A stretch of 64,000 nt of DNA from Streptomyces sp. NBC_01016 (GCF_026341035.1 NZ_JAPEOQ010000002.1:2852001-2916000), one strand, 5' to 3'. Numbered from the stretch's first letter, positions 50,533 through 60,424 are shown. Translations and numbers: made by a program. Notes: generated by a model not told the origin, from the letters alone.

Positions 50533-51384
50533 ATGCAGTACGTGACATTGAACAACGGTGTCGAGATGCCGCTCCTCGGCTTCGGCGTCTACCAGATCCC
50601 CGCCGACGACACCGAACGCGCCGTCTCCGAGGCCCTCGCCACCGGCTACCGCCTCCTCGACACCGCGGCCGCCTACGGCAACGAAGAGGCCGTCGGCCGA
50701 GCCATCAAGTCCAGCGGCATCCCCCGCGAGGAGCTGTTCGTCACCACCAAGCTGTGGGTCCAGGACGCCCCGGCCGAGGACAACACCCGCCGCGCCTTCG
50801 AGACGTCGCTGACCAAGCTGGGCCTGGACCACCTGGACCTCTACCTGATGCACCAGCCCTTCGGCGACGTCTACGGCCAGTGGCGCGCCATGGAGAACCT
50901 CAACCGCGAGGGCCTCGCCAAGGCGATCGGCGTCTCCAACTTCTACCCGGACCGCCTCCTCGACCTGATCGTCAACAACGAGATCACCCCGCAGGTCAAC
51001 CAGATCGAGACCCACCCCTTCTTCCAGCGCGCCGACTATCAGGAGCTGATGGACGAGCACGGCGTGCAGATCATGTCCTGGGGCGGTTTCGCCGAGGGCA
51101 AGAACGACCTCTTCACCAACCCGCTGCTGGCCGAGATCGGCAAGGAGTACGGCAAGTCCGTCGCCCAGGTGGTGCTGCGCTGGCTGACCCAGCGCGGCGT
51201 CGTCGCCATCCCCAAGTCCGTGCGCGCCGAGCGCATGGCGCAGAACCTCGACGTCTTCGACTTCCGGCTCACCGACGAGCAGCTGGACCGGATCGCCACC
51301 CTCGACACCGGCAGCTCCCTGTTCTTCGACCACCACGACCCCGAGATCGTCACCTGGCTCGCGGCGCGCCGCTTGGACGCGTGA
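50533..51384 (+). CDS. Aldo/keto reductase, AKR5 (2,5-diketogluconate reductase) type
   Basis: 283-residue NADPH-dependent aldo/keto reductase of a different subgroup from the one at 48407. The tetrad is in LLDTAAAYGNE (Asp, Tyr; about 45-50), VTTKLW (Lys, about 76) and LYLMHQPFG (His, about 109). VNQIETHPFFQ and IPKSVRAERMAQN complete the family pattern. ATG at 50533 with AAGGA. Last of the three-gene oxidoreductase group. Confidence 0.92.
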   Translation: MQYVTLNNGVEMPLLGFGVYQIPADDTERAVSEALATGYRLLDTAAAYGNEEAVGRAIKSSGIPREELFVTTKLWVQDAPAEDNTRRAFETSLTKLGLDHLDLYLMHQPFGDVYGQWRAMENLNREGLAKAIGVSNFYPDRLLDLIVNNEITPQVNQIETHPFFQRADYQELMDEHGVQIMSWGGFAEGKNDLFTNPLLAEIGKEYGKSVAQVVLRWLTQRGVVAIPKSVRAERMAQNLDVFDFRLTDEQLDRIATLDTGSSLFFDHHDPEIVTWLAARRLDA

Positions 51385-51469
51385 CCTGGCCTGACCTGAC
51401 CTCACGGCGCCGCGCCGCGCGTGGTCGGCCGGCGCACGCCACACCTGGGTAACAAGCGACGGCCGGGGC

Positions 51470-51499
51470 GTGATTCGCCCTGTGCGACCCCCATAGGAT
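51470..51499 (+). promoter_or_regulatory. Candidate promoter of the immunity-like operon
   Basis: A good Streptomyces -10, TAGGAT, at 51494-51499, with a weak -35 GTGATT at 51470-51475 (18-bp spacing), 60 bp before the NTPase-like gene start. The untranslated leader would be about 50 nt. Confidence 0.45.
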
Positions 51500-51559
51500 G
51501 AACGTCGTACGGTCAACACGATGTGACGGTGTCGGACGGACAGGACAAGCGGGGGAACG

Positions 51560-53671
51560 ATGACCAGCCCGACCCAGGCCCCAGAGCAGGCCCAGGCCGC
51601 CTATGAGCCCCACCCTTACATCGGCGGGCGCAATGCCGCGCTGCGCGCGCTCGCCGCGTGGCGGATGGAGTGGCCGGGCGCGCCCCGGGTCGTCATCCTG
51701 ACCGGGAGCCCGGGCACCGGGTGTTCGCGGCTGCTCACGGGGTTCCTGATGCTCTGCGACCCGGAGTACCGAAAGGGACTCGAGCTGGACGCGTTCGATC
51801 CGGCGACCGTGCCGCCGGACCTGCCCGCGCCTGCGGTGCCGAGCGTCGCAGGGCTGACTGCCGCGCAGACCCTGTGGTTGCTCGCCGATCACTACGGGTT
51901 GCCCGCGACCCGCACCGCCGACATCTTCCCCGAACTCGGTCAACTCCCTTCGTCAGGGCGGCCGGTGACGATCGTGGTGCCGGATGTGGACCGGGCAGGA
52001 CCGGTGCGGGGGGCGGGGGAGCCCGCGCGCGTGGTGCGGGACGTGCTGAAGCCCCTCGCCGCCGTCGACTCCATACGTCTTCTCGCCGAGGTGCCCCGGG
52101 AGTTCGCCGCCGAACTCGCGGAGAGCCTGCCGTCCGGCGAGGTCCGCATCATCGACCTCGACGCACCCGAGTGGGGCGACCCCGAGGGGCTCGTGCTGCA
52201 GGCCGAGGCGCTGCTCAATCCCCAATTCGGCGCTCCGGAACTGCCGTTCACGACCGATCCCGCCGCTCGCCGCACGCTCGCCGAGGCGATCGCCCGACAG
52301 ACGGGCGACGGCGCGGGCAGCCGGCTGACCGTGCATCTCGCCGTGCAGTCGATCCTGACGCACCCGGAGGGATTCGACCCTGCGGATGCGAGCCAACTGC
52401 CCGGCAGCGTAGGCGAAGTGCTCGATCTGCACGCCCAGCGACTCGACGCGCACCCCCGCACCCTGCGACAGATCCTGGCGCCCCTCGCCCTCGCCGAGGG
52501 CGATGGCCTGCCCGTGCACCTGCTGACCCCGCTCGCATCCGCCGTCGCCGAACGGGACATGAGCGAGGACATGGCGCGCGGCATGCTGCTCGCCGCTCCC
52601 TTCATCCGTCCCGTCGAGAGGGCCGGCGAAGACGTTCCCGAGGACGAGCGGACGCTCGTGGCGCTGCAACACCCGGGCATCGGGGAGGCCGTTCGGGCGG
52701 GCATCCCGGATGTGCCGGGCGCTCAGGCGCGTATCGCCATGGAGTTGCTGGAGGCCGTCCCCGATCAGGACTGGGCGAAGGCAGGGGAGTACGTACGCGA
52801 TCGCATCGCGGGACACACCCTGGCGGCCGGACTGCTGCCCCGGCTCCTCACCGACCCGAACCTGTTCGCCCAGGCCGATCCGGTGCTGTTGCGTGCTGCG
52901 GTGGAGGCCCTGCCCTACGAGCAGTTGGAAGCACCGGCGCGCACGTATCTGCGTACGGCCCCGCTGCTCACGCGCACTCAGGCGCCGGCCATGCTGCGGG
53001 CGGCGCTTCTGGAGACGGCGTTCGTCGAGGACGGGTTGCCGGAGTACGCGGCGGTGTTGCGGGCGGCGCTGCCGGAGCTTGACTGGCACACCTTGTGGAG
53101 TGTGTCGGTCGCCGGGGTCGATGGTGTGACGGTCGGGAGGCTGGCGCCGTCTGCGGCTGTGCCGGAGGGCGACGTGCCGGACGGCGCCGAGCTGGCTCCG
53201 CTCGCGGTCGCCGTGAGCGTGGTGCCTCAAGGCACCCCGGGTTCACGCCCGTTGAAGGCCGACGATCCCGAGGCGCCCGCCGTGCTGGTGCACGACCTCG
53301 CCACCGGCTCCGTCATCGATGCCGACCCGGCCCGGATCCAGCGCCCCTCGGAGGACGAGCGCGCCGCGAGCCCGCTCGGATTCAGCCGCGGCGCCGACTA
53401 CGTTCGCGTCTGGCGGCGCGGCGCGCAGAAGGGCGACGAGGAACTCGTGACGGCCCTGATCTCCGCCAGGCCCTTCACCGGAACCGACATCTCGGCCGAG
53501 GGTGTCCTCCTCGTTGCCACGGCACGTGGTGTGAAGGCGCTGCAGATCCGCCCGGCGAAGCCGGTTACGCCCGACGTACCTGCTCCCCGGGCAGCGGAGC
53601 CGGAGCCCGAGCCCGCGCAGGCTCCCCAAGCTCCCCAAGCCCCCGGACCGGACGCCCACCCCGGCGCCTGA
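51560..53671 (+). CDS. STAND-like NTPase-fold protein with degenerate P-loop
   Basis: 703-residue protein unlike housekeeping enzymes. The N-terminal domain (about 20-215) has a P-loop-like VVILTGSPGTGCSRLL at 43-58, where the Walker A lysine is Cys, and a Walker-B-like VTIVVPDVD at about 135. A winged-helix/helical region (about 215-400) is followed by helical repeats (about 400-530: DRIAGHTLAAGLLPRLLTD, LLRAAVEALPYEQLEAP) and a beta-rich end with VLVHDLATGSVID, then an Ala/Pro tail. The order matches the large SUKH-4 proteins at 57408 and 62452, minus the SUKH part, and the SUKH-4 gene follows 31 bp later. It is probably a signalling or scaffold ATPase relative in a toxin/immunity setting. 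No direct function is known to me. Confidence 0.75.
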   Translation: MTSPTQAPEQAQAAYEPHPYIGGRNAALRALAAWRMEWPGAPRVVILTGSPGTGCSRLLTGFLMLCDPEYRKGLELDAFDPATVPPDLPAPAVPSVAGLTAAQTLWLLADHYGLPATRTADIFPELGQLPSSGRPVTIVVPDVDRAGPVRGAGEPARVVRDVLKPLAAVDSIRLLAEVPREFAAELAESLPSGEVRIIDLDAPEWGDPEGLVLQAEALLNPQFGAPELPFTTDPAARRTLAEAIARQTGDGAGSRLTVHLAVQSILTHPEGFDPADASQLPGSVGEVLDLHAQRLDAHPRTLRQILAPLALAEGDGLPVHLLTPLASAVAERDMSEDMARGMLLAAPFIRPVERAGEDVPEDERTLVALQHPGIGEAVRAGIPDVPGAQARIAMELLEAVPDQDWAKAGEYVRDRIAGHTLAAGLLPRLLTDPNLFAQADPVLLRAAVEALPYEQLEAPARTYLRTAPLLTRTQAPAMLRAALLETAFVEDGLPEYAAVLRAALPELDWHTLWSVSVAGVDGVTVGRLAPSAAVPEGDVPDGAELAPLAVAVSVVPQGTPGSRPLKADDPEAPAVLVHDLATGSVIDADPARIQRPSEDERAASPLGFSRGADYVRVWRRGAQKGDEELVTALISARPFTGTDISAEGVLLVATARGVKALQIRPAKPVTPDVPAPRAAEPEPEPAQAPQAPQAPGPDAHPGA

Positions 53672-53702
53672 CACCCGCCCGAAGACTCGAAGGGAGTTTC
53701 CC

Positions 53703-55076
53703 GTGATCAGCCAGGAGCAGGCGCTCGCGACCGCCGAGGGGTGGCTCAACCCCGAGGGGCAGCAGCGCCGTGAGGTGCGGATCCAGGAGTTCGACCTGGG
53801 CTGGGTGGTGTGGGCTGCGGCCCCGCCCCTCGAGCGCGACCCGGTCACGGGCAAGCGCCGACCGCCGGCCACGATCGGCCACTCCTGCGGCGTGGTCGAC
53901 CGCCGCACCGGCGAGCTGAGCACCTGGCCGTCCGTGCCGGTCGAGGAAGTCGTGCGGATGTACCAGCAGAAGCACGGCGGCGGCCAGGACACCGAGCCGT
54001 ACGCCGGCGGGCAGGACACCGAACCGCACGGCGACGGCCAGGGCACGGCACCGCCCGCACAGCCGCCGGTCACCGGCCCCGGCAACACCGCCGTCTTCAC
54101 CTACGTCGACCCGGGCACCGGCGAGGAGACGAGCCTCGTCAAGAACTCCGCCCCCGGCGAGCCGCACTCCGAGTACCAGGTCATGGTGGAGCTCGACCGC
54201 CTGGGCGTCCCCGCGCAGAACGTGATCGCGATCCACGTCGACCTCAGCTCCAGCCCGCTCCCCGGCGGCTACCCGGGCCTGCTGCTCGGCCGCCGCTTCG
54301 CCAACGCCAAGTTCACCTGCACGCAGGAGTACGGCCTGCGGGGCGAGGGTCGTGCCGAGGCGGTCGCCGCGCTGATCGAGCACGTCGAGCAGATGCACCG
54401 GATCGCGGGTCAGCAGCCGCCGCCCCGGCCCCACCGGGCGCCGGTGCCGACCGACGTCGAGCCGGCCGAGCCGCTGCGCGATGTCGCCCTGGGCCGCGAG
54501 CTGACGGAGGCCTTCGGCGCCGACGACGTACGCCGCTACGACGCCGACGACGTGGCGGGCACCCCGCTGCCCGAGGACACCAAGGCCACGCTGACGTGGG
54601 CCGGCCTTCCGTCCGACATCCCGTTCTTCTTCACGGCCGACAACACGGAAGCGGGGCTCCCGGGCGGCCTGTTCGGCAACGCCGCTGCGCACCTGCGTGC
54701 GGTCGGCTCCCAGGCCGGCGCCGACGCCCTCGCATTCCTGGAGGGCCACGTCAGGATCGGCACCGACGGCGTCGCGCTGATCACCGTCCAGTGCACGGGT
54801 TCCGACCTGGACGGCGAGCCGGTCGGCCAGGTCTGGGCCGTCACCCCGGACAACGGCGCGGGCCGCCGCGTCAACGCCTCGGTCTCCGCCTTCGCCCGCT
54901 CCCTCGCCCTCCTGCACACGACACGCGAGGAAATGATCGCGCTCGACCCGGTCATGGCGGGCAGCGCCGTCGCCGACTTCCAGGAGCAACTCGTCGCCAT
55001 CGACGCGTCGGCCCTGGACGACCCGCGGAACTGGTGGTCGGTGATCGTCGAGCAGATGTGGCACGGGTTGTTCTGA
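53703..55076 (+). CDS. Composite protein: YrhB/Imm35-like, inactive deaminase-like and SUKH-4 domains
   Basis: 457 residues in three parts. Residues 1-90 resemble the Imm35/YrhB type (EQALATAEGWLN...GWVVWAAAPP). Then a DTEP-repeat linker (GGQDTEPYA/GGQDTEPHG) follows. Residues 120-230 match the XOO_2897-type nucleotide-deaminase fold: HSEYQVMVELDRLG keeps His155-x-Glu157, but where the family has the zinc motif PC-x-LPG-x-YC this protein reads SSPLPGGYP, so both cysteines are gone and catalysis is unlikely. Residues 250-457 form a SUKH-4 immunity domain (LTWAGLPSDIPFFFTAD, near FLEGHVRIGTDG). It may be an antitoxin or decoy built from a dead toxin domain. Domain names are from memory of the families. 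Confidence 0.7.
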   Translation: MISQEQALATAEGWLNPEGQQRREVRIQEFDLGWVVWAAAPPLERDPVTGKRRPPATIGHSCGVVDRRTGELSTWPSVPVEEVVRMYQQKHGGGQDTEPYAGGQDTEPHGDGQGTAPPAQPPVTGPGNTAVFTYVDPGTGEETSLVKNSAPGEPHSEYQVMVELDRLGVPAQNVIAIHVDLSSSPLPGGYPGLLLGRRFANAKFTCTQEYGLRGEGRAEAVAALIEHVEQMHRIAGQQPPPRPHRAPVPTDVEPAEPLRDVALGRELTEAFGADDVRRYDADDVAGTPLPEDTKATLTWAGLPSDIPFFFTADNTEAGLPGGLFGNAAAHLRAVGSQAGADALAFLEGHVRIGTDGVALITVQCTGSDLDGEPVGQVWAVTPDNGAGRRVNASVSAFARSLALLHTTREEMIALDPVMAGSAVADFQEQLVAIDASALDDPRNWWSVIVEQMWHGLF

Positions 55077-55097
55077 CCGGGTCCAATTTCCTTGAAT

Positions 55098-55127
55098 GCG
55101 CGGCACGTTGGTGACAACGCGCCGCGC
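55098..55127. terminator. Hairpin between SUKH-4 and DUF4132-like genes
   Basis: 13-bp arms (55098-55110, 55115-55127) with one mismatch and a GTGA loop, 22 bp after the SUKH-4 gene stop and 37 bp before the next ATG. A likely terminator or attenuator inside the island. Confidence 0.6.
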
Positions 55128-55163
55128 CAGTCGGTACTGGGAACGGGGAGGCGGCACCGGAGC

Positions 55164-57353
55164 ATGGGCCGACGCCACGAAGTGGACGGTTACACCGTCG
55201 AGTTGGACGACGACTTCCAAGTCGTCCATCGCAACCCACGCGGCAAGAAGCTTCAGCAGGTACCCGAGTGGCTCGCGGACAGCCAGAGCACGCGCCGCCT
55301 GTACCGGCTGCGGCGGGCACTGACGGCACACCGCGAGCAGGCACGCGCTCTGGCCGAATCCTGGGCCGACGCGGGCGCGCCCGTGCCCAGGGCGCTCGCC
55401 GAATCCGACATCGTGTGGCGCGAGGCACTCGACGACGCCGGAGTGGAGCCGGTGGCAGACCTGCCCGCGCCAGAAGCCGGCGAGACGGATCCCGACGGGA
55501 CGGACGCCGATGGGACGACGCTGATCGCGCGCACGTACGTCCACCCCGACGACCACACCATGACCCTCCTCCTGCACCCCTCCTTCGTACGCCACTGGGA
55601 CGCACTGATGGCGTCGCGGGAGGAATGGGAGCTGACAGACACGTTCGCGACCGGCATCCCGGCCTCGGTGAACACGGGGCGCACCGAGGACGCCGAGGGC
55701 GGTGAACTCCCGTTCCCCGAAAGGCTGATGGCGGCCCACCCCGGACAGGAGCAGGAAGCCCTCGAAGCGGCCTACACCTTCGGTTGGAGCCTCTGGGGCA
55801 GCCCGAGCCTCTACAAGTCCCTCCTTGACGACCACTTGGAGGACCTGGCCACGACGGCACCGAGATTCCTCCCCGCGTTCCTCGACGAACTCGCCGACAT
55901 CTGCCTGAAGGAGGGCGGAAAGCACAAGGAGTACGCCCCCGGGTACTTCACGCGCGCAAGGAACGCCGAACGTGAGCAGCACACCAAGCCCGACGAACGA
56001 TGGCTCGACGCCCGCTACGCCACCTTCGCGGACCACGGAGCGCTGGCCGCCGGGGCGGTACGCGCGCGTGCCAAGGAACTCGCCTCCAAGGGGACGACGG
56101 TCTCACGGGACCAGCTGCGACGTTTCCGCGACGTACTGGAACGACGCGTCCACACGCCCGACGACCTGTATCCGGGCATGGCCGCGGACCTGCGCAAGGT
56201 GGCCCGCGCGGCGAAGGCGAATGCCGAGTCCGAAGTGGCCGCACTGCTCGAGGACATCGTGCCGAGGATCGGACTGTGCGCGGGCGACGTGCACAAGTTC
56301 TGGGCCGACGCACTGAAGGGGAAGGCCCTGGAGCTGCTGGTCGAACAACGCCCGGAAACGGTGCACGACGTACTGCGGCTGGCCCCCGGCGACGCGAGCA
56401 GCGCGCAGGAGTGGCAGTCGCTGCTCCAGCGCAGCGGGGCCCTGGCCCTGCTCACGGGCGCGCGCGCAGGGCTTCCCGCCGGCGAGACCGCCCGTCTGCT
56501 GCACGACTGGCTGGCGCGCGAACCGCTCGGGCAAGCACGCACTGAGGAGCTGTACGACGTGGCGATGAGCCTCGCCCCGCGCCTGGCGGCCGACGCCGTT
56601 CCGGTGCGCCTGCCCTTTCGCGATCCCGCGCCCGGCTGGTGGGCGCCCCTGCCGCTCGACCTGGCGGACGAACTCCTGGAACACGGCGTCCCGTTGGCGG
56701 ACCCGCCACCGAAACTGGGCAGCCCCGGCGCCGCCCACATGCTCGTCGACCGGCGCCCGCACCTGACCCGCCTGCTCACTGATCCACGCTTCGCCCGCGA
56801 GCTGCGCAACGCACTCGACAGCGAACTGGAAGGGGTCGCACTCCGGGACGGAGGCGTCCCGTACCGCCACCACTACCGTCCGCACCACGCCGCGGAACAG
56901 GGGAGCTGGCGACACACCCCCGGCGTCTGCCGCACGGACGTGGGCCGCGAGGCGCTGGCCGCCTGGCTGGACCGCCAACGCGAACGCCTGCGCACCGGAC
57001 TCGACCTGAACGGGCTCGTGCGCGTGATCGCCCCCTTCGTACACATCGGCGGAGCCGTAGACGAACTGCTCAAGGACGAGCCGGCCGCGCGCGAGTTCGC
57101 GGCCGTGGACGTGGTGGCGCTCGTCCTGACCGACCTCCCGACGGAGGCCGACCGCCCGGCGGTCGAAGCCCTGATGTCCACGATGCGCCCCGAGAACCTG
57201 ATCCGCTGGCCCACACCGACCCTGCGCACCCGCATCGACGCCATCTTGCCCGGCCTGCCCGACGCGCAGGTCGCACAGGCCTGGGAGGTCCTCCAGACGG
57301 GGGTCAACTGCCAGGAGGGCCTGAGACGCGTCGTCGGCCGCCTATCGGCCTGA
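55164..57353 (+). CDS. Large DUF4132-like protein
   Basis: 729-residue protein. The first 110 residues (GRRHEVDGYTVELDDDFQVVHRNPRGKKLQQVPEWLADSQSTRRLYRLRRALTAHREQARALAESW...PVPRAL) look like the N-terminal block of DUF4132 proteins, often seen with WGR domains and molybdate or stress genes. The rest is mainly helical repeats (ETARLLHDWLAREPLG, DLAEELLEHG..LADPPP, LDLNGLVRVIAPFVHIGGAVDELLKDE). No transmembrane segment or catalytic motif is visible. ATG at 55164 fits the conserved start; upstream in-frame codons cover the hairpin. In this island it may be a toxin-associated or immunity accessory protein, but its job is unknown. Confidence 0.72.
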   Translation: MGRRHEVDGYTVELDDDFQVVHRNPRGKKLQQVPEWLADSQSTRRLYRLRRALTAHREQARALAESWADAGAPVPRALAESDIVWREALDDAGVEPVADLPAPEAGETDPDGTDADGTTLIARTYVHPDDHTMTLLLHPSFVRHWDALMASREEWELTDTFATGIPASVNTGRTEDAEGGELPFPERLMAAHPGQEQEALEAAYTFGWSLWGSPSLYKSLLDDHLEDLATTAPRFLPAFLDELADICLKEGGKHKEYAPGYFTRARNAEREQHTKPDERWLDARYATFADHGALAAGAVRARAKELASKGTTVSRDQLRRFRDVLERRVHTPDDLYPGMAADLRKVARAAKANAESEVAALLEDIVPRIGLCAGDVHKFWADALKGKALELLVEQRPETVHDVLRLAPGDASSAQEWQSLLQRSGALALLTGARAGLPAGETARLLHDWLAREPLGQARTEELYDVAMSLAPRLAADAVPVRLPFRDPAPGWWAPLPLDLADELLEHGVPLADPPPKLGSPGAAHMLVDRRPHLTRLLTDPRFARELRNALDSELEGVALRDGGVPYRHHYRPHHAAEQGSWRHTPGVCRTDVGREALAAWLDRQRERLRTGLDLNGLVRVIAPFVHIGGAVDELLKDEPAAREFAAVDVVALVLTDLPTEADRPAVEALMSTMRPENLIRWPTPTLRTRIDAILPGLPDAQVAQAWEVLQTGVNCQEGLRRVVGRLSA

Positions 57354-57388
57354 CGGCGCCGACGCTCTGGTGTCACTTCTCGCGGCAG

Positions 57389-57412
57389 TGTCACGTCACA
57401 TGTCACGTCACG
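57389..57412. repeat. 12-bp direct repeat at a convergent junction
   Basis: Two units TGTCACGTCAC(A/G), at 57389-57400 and 57401-57412. The second overlaps the stop codon of the broken SUKH-4 gene, again a tandem repeat seeded at a gene end. Confidence 0.6.
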
Positions 57413-59459
57413 TGTTCTCAAGGAGGTACGCCCATGCGGGCTGCCTGCCACCCGTCTCGTCGACCTCGGCCAGTGCTTCCGGGAGCCAATGGGTGACCTG
57501 CTCCCGCTCGTAACCGCGCGGAGGCGCGAGGTCGCGCGTACGCAGTCCGGTGACGTACAGCGCGACCATGGTCAGGAAGCTCTCCAGGTCGCGCGCGGCG
57601 GGAAGCGCGGTCAGATGCTCCTCGTCGGGGCCGACCGGGTCCGGGCCGGTCGGGACACGCAGGACGTGGCCGGTGGGCCCGTCGATGACGAGCTCGCCCC
57701 CCAGCCACCTGCCGATCTGGGAAAAGGGACCACTCTCCGCCGCGGGCTCGACATCATTCGGCCAGTCCACCTCGTCGAAGAGCTCCATGTCCGCGTCCCC
57801 GTACGGCAGGAGCGCCATGTCGCCCTCCACCATGTCCGGTAGCCCGAACTCGGTGAGAAGGTCACGCGTCGGCCGATGGGTCAACTCCTCGGGAATTTCC
57901 TCGGGTTCGGAATCCCAGATGCCATGGTCACCGAAAAGGGAGATCAGATCTTGGTGGCTCGGGGGAGCGGCATCGACGGGGCCGCTCGGGTCAGGGGCCG
58001 GGTAGTCCCCGGACAGCGGCTCCTGCCGGAGGCCGAAGGTGTCCGAGGGGTCCGCGTCACTCGCCGACTGGAGGGCGATCAGCCCCAGCTCGCCCCCGAA
58101 CACGACGGCATCGCCCACGGTCAAAGGTGCGCAGGGCATCACGAAATTCCACTCGTCTCGCCGGGCGGACGGTGAGGCGAAGAGCTCGACGAGGCGGGTG
58201 AGCTCCCCGGCCTGTGAGGCCGAGGACGAGGCCGAGGGGTTCGGCCCCGTTGTCGTAGTGGACGGGGGCAGGGACAGGTCCGCACGGTGTTCCTGCGGAA
58301 TCTCTTCCTGATCCCAGGGACCTGCGATGAGTTCGCCCGTCTCCGCGTCCGGACGGACACGTACGGCTCCGGCGACCTGCCGACCATGCGCTTCTGCAAC
58401 CCGGCAATGGCGGGCCGCCCCTGCCAACGCACTTCCGTCACCCTGGAGAACCTGCCGGCCTCGAGGAACCGTGCGTGACACTCGCCCGGCGGCCGCCAGC
58501 GGACCCACTTCGTACGCCAGGGAAGCGAGACACCGGACGAGGCCACGGACTGCGCGAACTCGAACTCGTCGCGCGACCAGGCCATCAAATGCAACCAGGA
58601 CGCCCACTCGCCCTGACGGGTGGGGACAACTCCGCACCCCCACAGGTGAATTGCATCGGCGGCGGGAGTGTTGCCGGGAATGATGCTGCTGTGGCTGTGC
58701 GCCGCGTCGATGAGTGCCGTCTGCGGCAGATTGGCCACCGTGCGTCCATCGCGCAGAAGTTCCTCGTACGACCCGGCCTGCACGGCGTGCATGGCGAGCC
58801 CGGCGGCGGCATACAGCCCGACGGAGCCGGACTTGGCCCACCCCTCGGGATGGCGGAAACCGTCGGACGTACGCAGCAACCAGTCGACCAGGTGCCGGTT
58901 GACGCGCACGAGTGGCTCGGCATCGACGCCCCGTCGCAGCGCTTCGGCCACGCGCTCATCGGCGAAGGAGACCCCGAGCGGCCCCGTCACGAGAACGTCC
59001 GAACGCTCCCGGGCCAGCCCGTTGAGTTCGTCCGCAGCCATGGTCTCGCCGGTCAGCGCAGCAATGAGCTGCGCCCACACGGTCACCGGCACGGTGCGCG
59101 GCTCAGCCAGGGCGAGTGCGCGCAGGGCCGCCGGAACATCGAGAGCCGGTGCGTCAGCGGCGGGCCCGGCCAGATAGAAGAGGTTCTCGGGCTGCAGGCC
59201 CAGCGGCAGGAGCCCGGCGTCGGTCGACTCCCAGCGCGGTGAGGGCCTGGTGCATGATCTGCTCTGCACTGAGCCCGGCGACGTCGACCAGCACACTCCC
59301 CGGTACATCCTAGTGCACCCGCCGCAGGACGGCCCCGGCATCGACACCGTCCGGAGCGACGACATGAGCGGCGCCGCCACCCCGCCCACCGGCGCGCCAC
59401 CAAGCGCCTACCTGGCGGGCCACGCCTTCCGCGGGCATGCCGTCCGACGTCACCGTCAT
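57408..59459 (-). pseudogene. Broken SUKH-4 fusion protein (paralogue of 62452-64000)
   Basis: Would encode about 680 residues: an N-terminal degenerate NTPase-like domain, helical middle (AGLAMHAVQAGSYEELLRDG; SIIPGNTPAADAIHLWGCGVV; SLPWRTKWVRWRPPGE) and a C-terminal SUKH-4 domain (LTEFGLPDMVEGDMALLP; GRWLGGELVIDGPTGHVLRVP). Three disruptions are visible: an in-frame TAG at 59312-59310 after VLRRVH, a shift near 59220-59232 (ALGV to DAGLLPLG), and a -1 shift near 58350 (YVSVR to PDAETGE). The stop codon makes this true decay rather than a single sequencing slip. The ATG at 59459 has AGAGGTG upstream. The intact paralogue lies 3 kb to the right on the same strand. Confidence 0.78.
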
Positions 59460-59460
59460 G

Positions 59461-59721
59461 TCACCTCTCGTCGCCACGGCTGTCGAACCCAATCACGGTA
59501 ATGGACGGCGTCGTCACCGCTCTGGCTCGGGAGATCTGAAGATCTGATGTCGCCCCAAGACCCCGGAGCTTAAGCGAGCTGACGACCGAGGCTGGCTCGA
59601 TCGGGGCATGCAGGGTCCCGGGCAACGGCCCGTACACCGACGCGTCGCCGTCGAGTCTCGTGATCGGGTGGCCCACGACCCCGCCTGCGACGGCGGCGGG
59701 GATGGTGGTGGTGTCATCCAC
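59461..59721 (-). CDS. Possible small ORF upstream of the broken SUKH-4 gene
   Basis: 86 codons from a GTG, stopping 1 bp before the ATG of the broken SUKH-4 gene. That tight spacing is the only support. The sequence (PITRLDGDASVYGPLPGTLH) is not one I recognise. It may be a remnant of a longer gene, since the frame stays open upstream without a clear start. The rest of 59722-59895 shows no convincing gene. Confidence 0.25.
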   Translation of the reverse strand: MDDTTTIPAAVAGGVVGHPITRLDGDASVYGPLPGTLHAPIEPASVVSSLKLRGLGATSDLQISRARAVTTPSITVIGFDSRGDER

Positions 59722-59895
59722 GTCGACAACACCGTGCGGAAGCCTCGGACGAAGCGCGAAGCGGCTTCGTGGTCGACCCCGACGCCGTGATCACACCAGC
59801 CACAACAAGATCATCCCACTGCGGCCGGTCCGCCTGGGCACCTCGAATTCACCCTTCGTCGATCCCGCTCACCATGAAGCCGTACCATCCCCGCC

Positions 59896-60096
59896 ATGAC
59901 CATCGACCTCCTCGCCGAGGACCTCCAGCCCGGTGACCTTCTGGAGCTCTCGACCGAGTCGGGCACCCAAGTCCTCCGGTTGACGCATGTGGAGCGGCGT
60001 ACCCAAGGCATCAAATTCATGGGGCGAAATCACCAGGGGGTCCTCTACTCCAGCGGAATAAAGTACGGCGAGCTCGCGCGGTGCGTCCGCCCGTAG
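59896..60096 (+). CDS. Small hypothetical protein
   Basis: 66 residues, MTIDLLAEDLQPGDLLEL at the start and a beta-rich pattern (QVLRLTHVERR, IKFMGRN, GVLYSSGIKYGEL) that would suit a small SH3-like or beta-barrel fold. No clear ribosome-binding site. It is opposite in direction to its neighbours in the island, and its GC content is a little lower than theirs. Function not recognisable. Confidence 0.5.
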   Translation: MTIDLLAEDLQPGDLLELSTESGTQVLRLTHVERRTQGIKFMGRNHQGVLYSSGIKYGELARCVRP

Positions 60097-60136
60097 ACCG
60101 TCGCTCGGACTGCCGATGACAGTTACGGGACCACCC

Positions 60137-60424
60137 TTAGACCGGTGGCATCGGCTGCTCTTCCCCGTCTTCGAACAGGTACTGGAACATTTCCCGCAGG
60201 TAGGAGTAAAGGTCTTCGTCGCTGCGGAACTCGATGTCCGTGAGTCTTTCGTAGTCACCTGTCGAGAGTTCCCGCTCATTGAGCACGACCTCAAGGCCTT
60301 TTCGTACCCTCTCAACGTACTCCGCCTTGAACGCATACAGAGTTGCGCGCAGGGCCCCGCTGGTGTCGTACCCCTCTTGATAGTCCAGGTAGACCTTGAT
60401 GAATTTCTCGAGCTCCCTGTTCAT
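60137..60424 (-). CDS. Small acidic helical protein, possible immunity protein
   Basis: 95 residues, acidic and helical (ELEKFIKVYLDYQEGYD; KAEYVERVRKGLEVVLNERELSTGDYERLTD; DLYSYLREMFQYLFEDGEE). The many aromatic and acidic residues and the position in a SUKH/Imm island are typical of polymorphic-toxin immunity proteins, but I cannot name a family. Its start overlaps the stop of the 223-residue gene (ATGA). Codon use is less GC-biased than in the catabolic regions, which points to recent acquisition. Confidence 0.6.
   Translation of the reverse strand: MNRELEKFIKVYLDYQEGYDTSGALRATLYAFKAEYVERVRKGLEVVLNERELSTGDYERLTDIEFRSDEDLYSYLREMFQYLFEDGEEQPMPPV

Noticed and set aside
53565..56036. 823-codon minus-strand frame across the SUKH-4 and DUF4132-like genes
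   Set aside because: Shadow frame spanning two well-supported genes and the hairpin between them.
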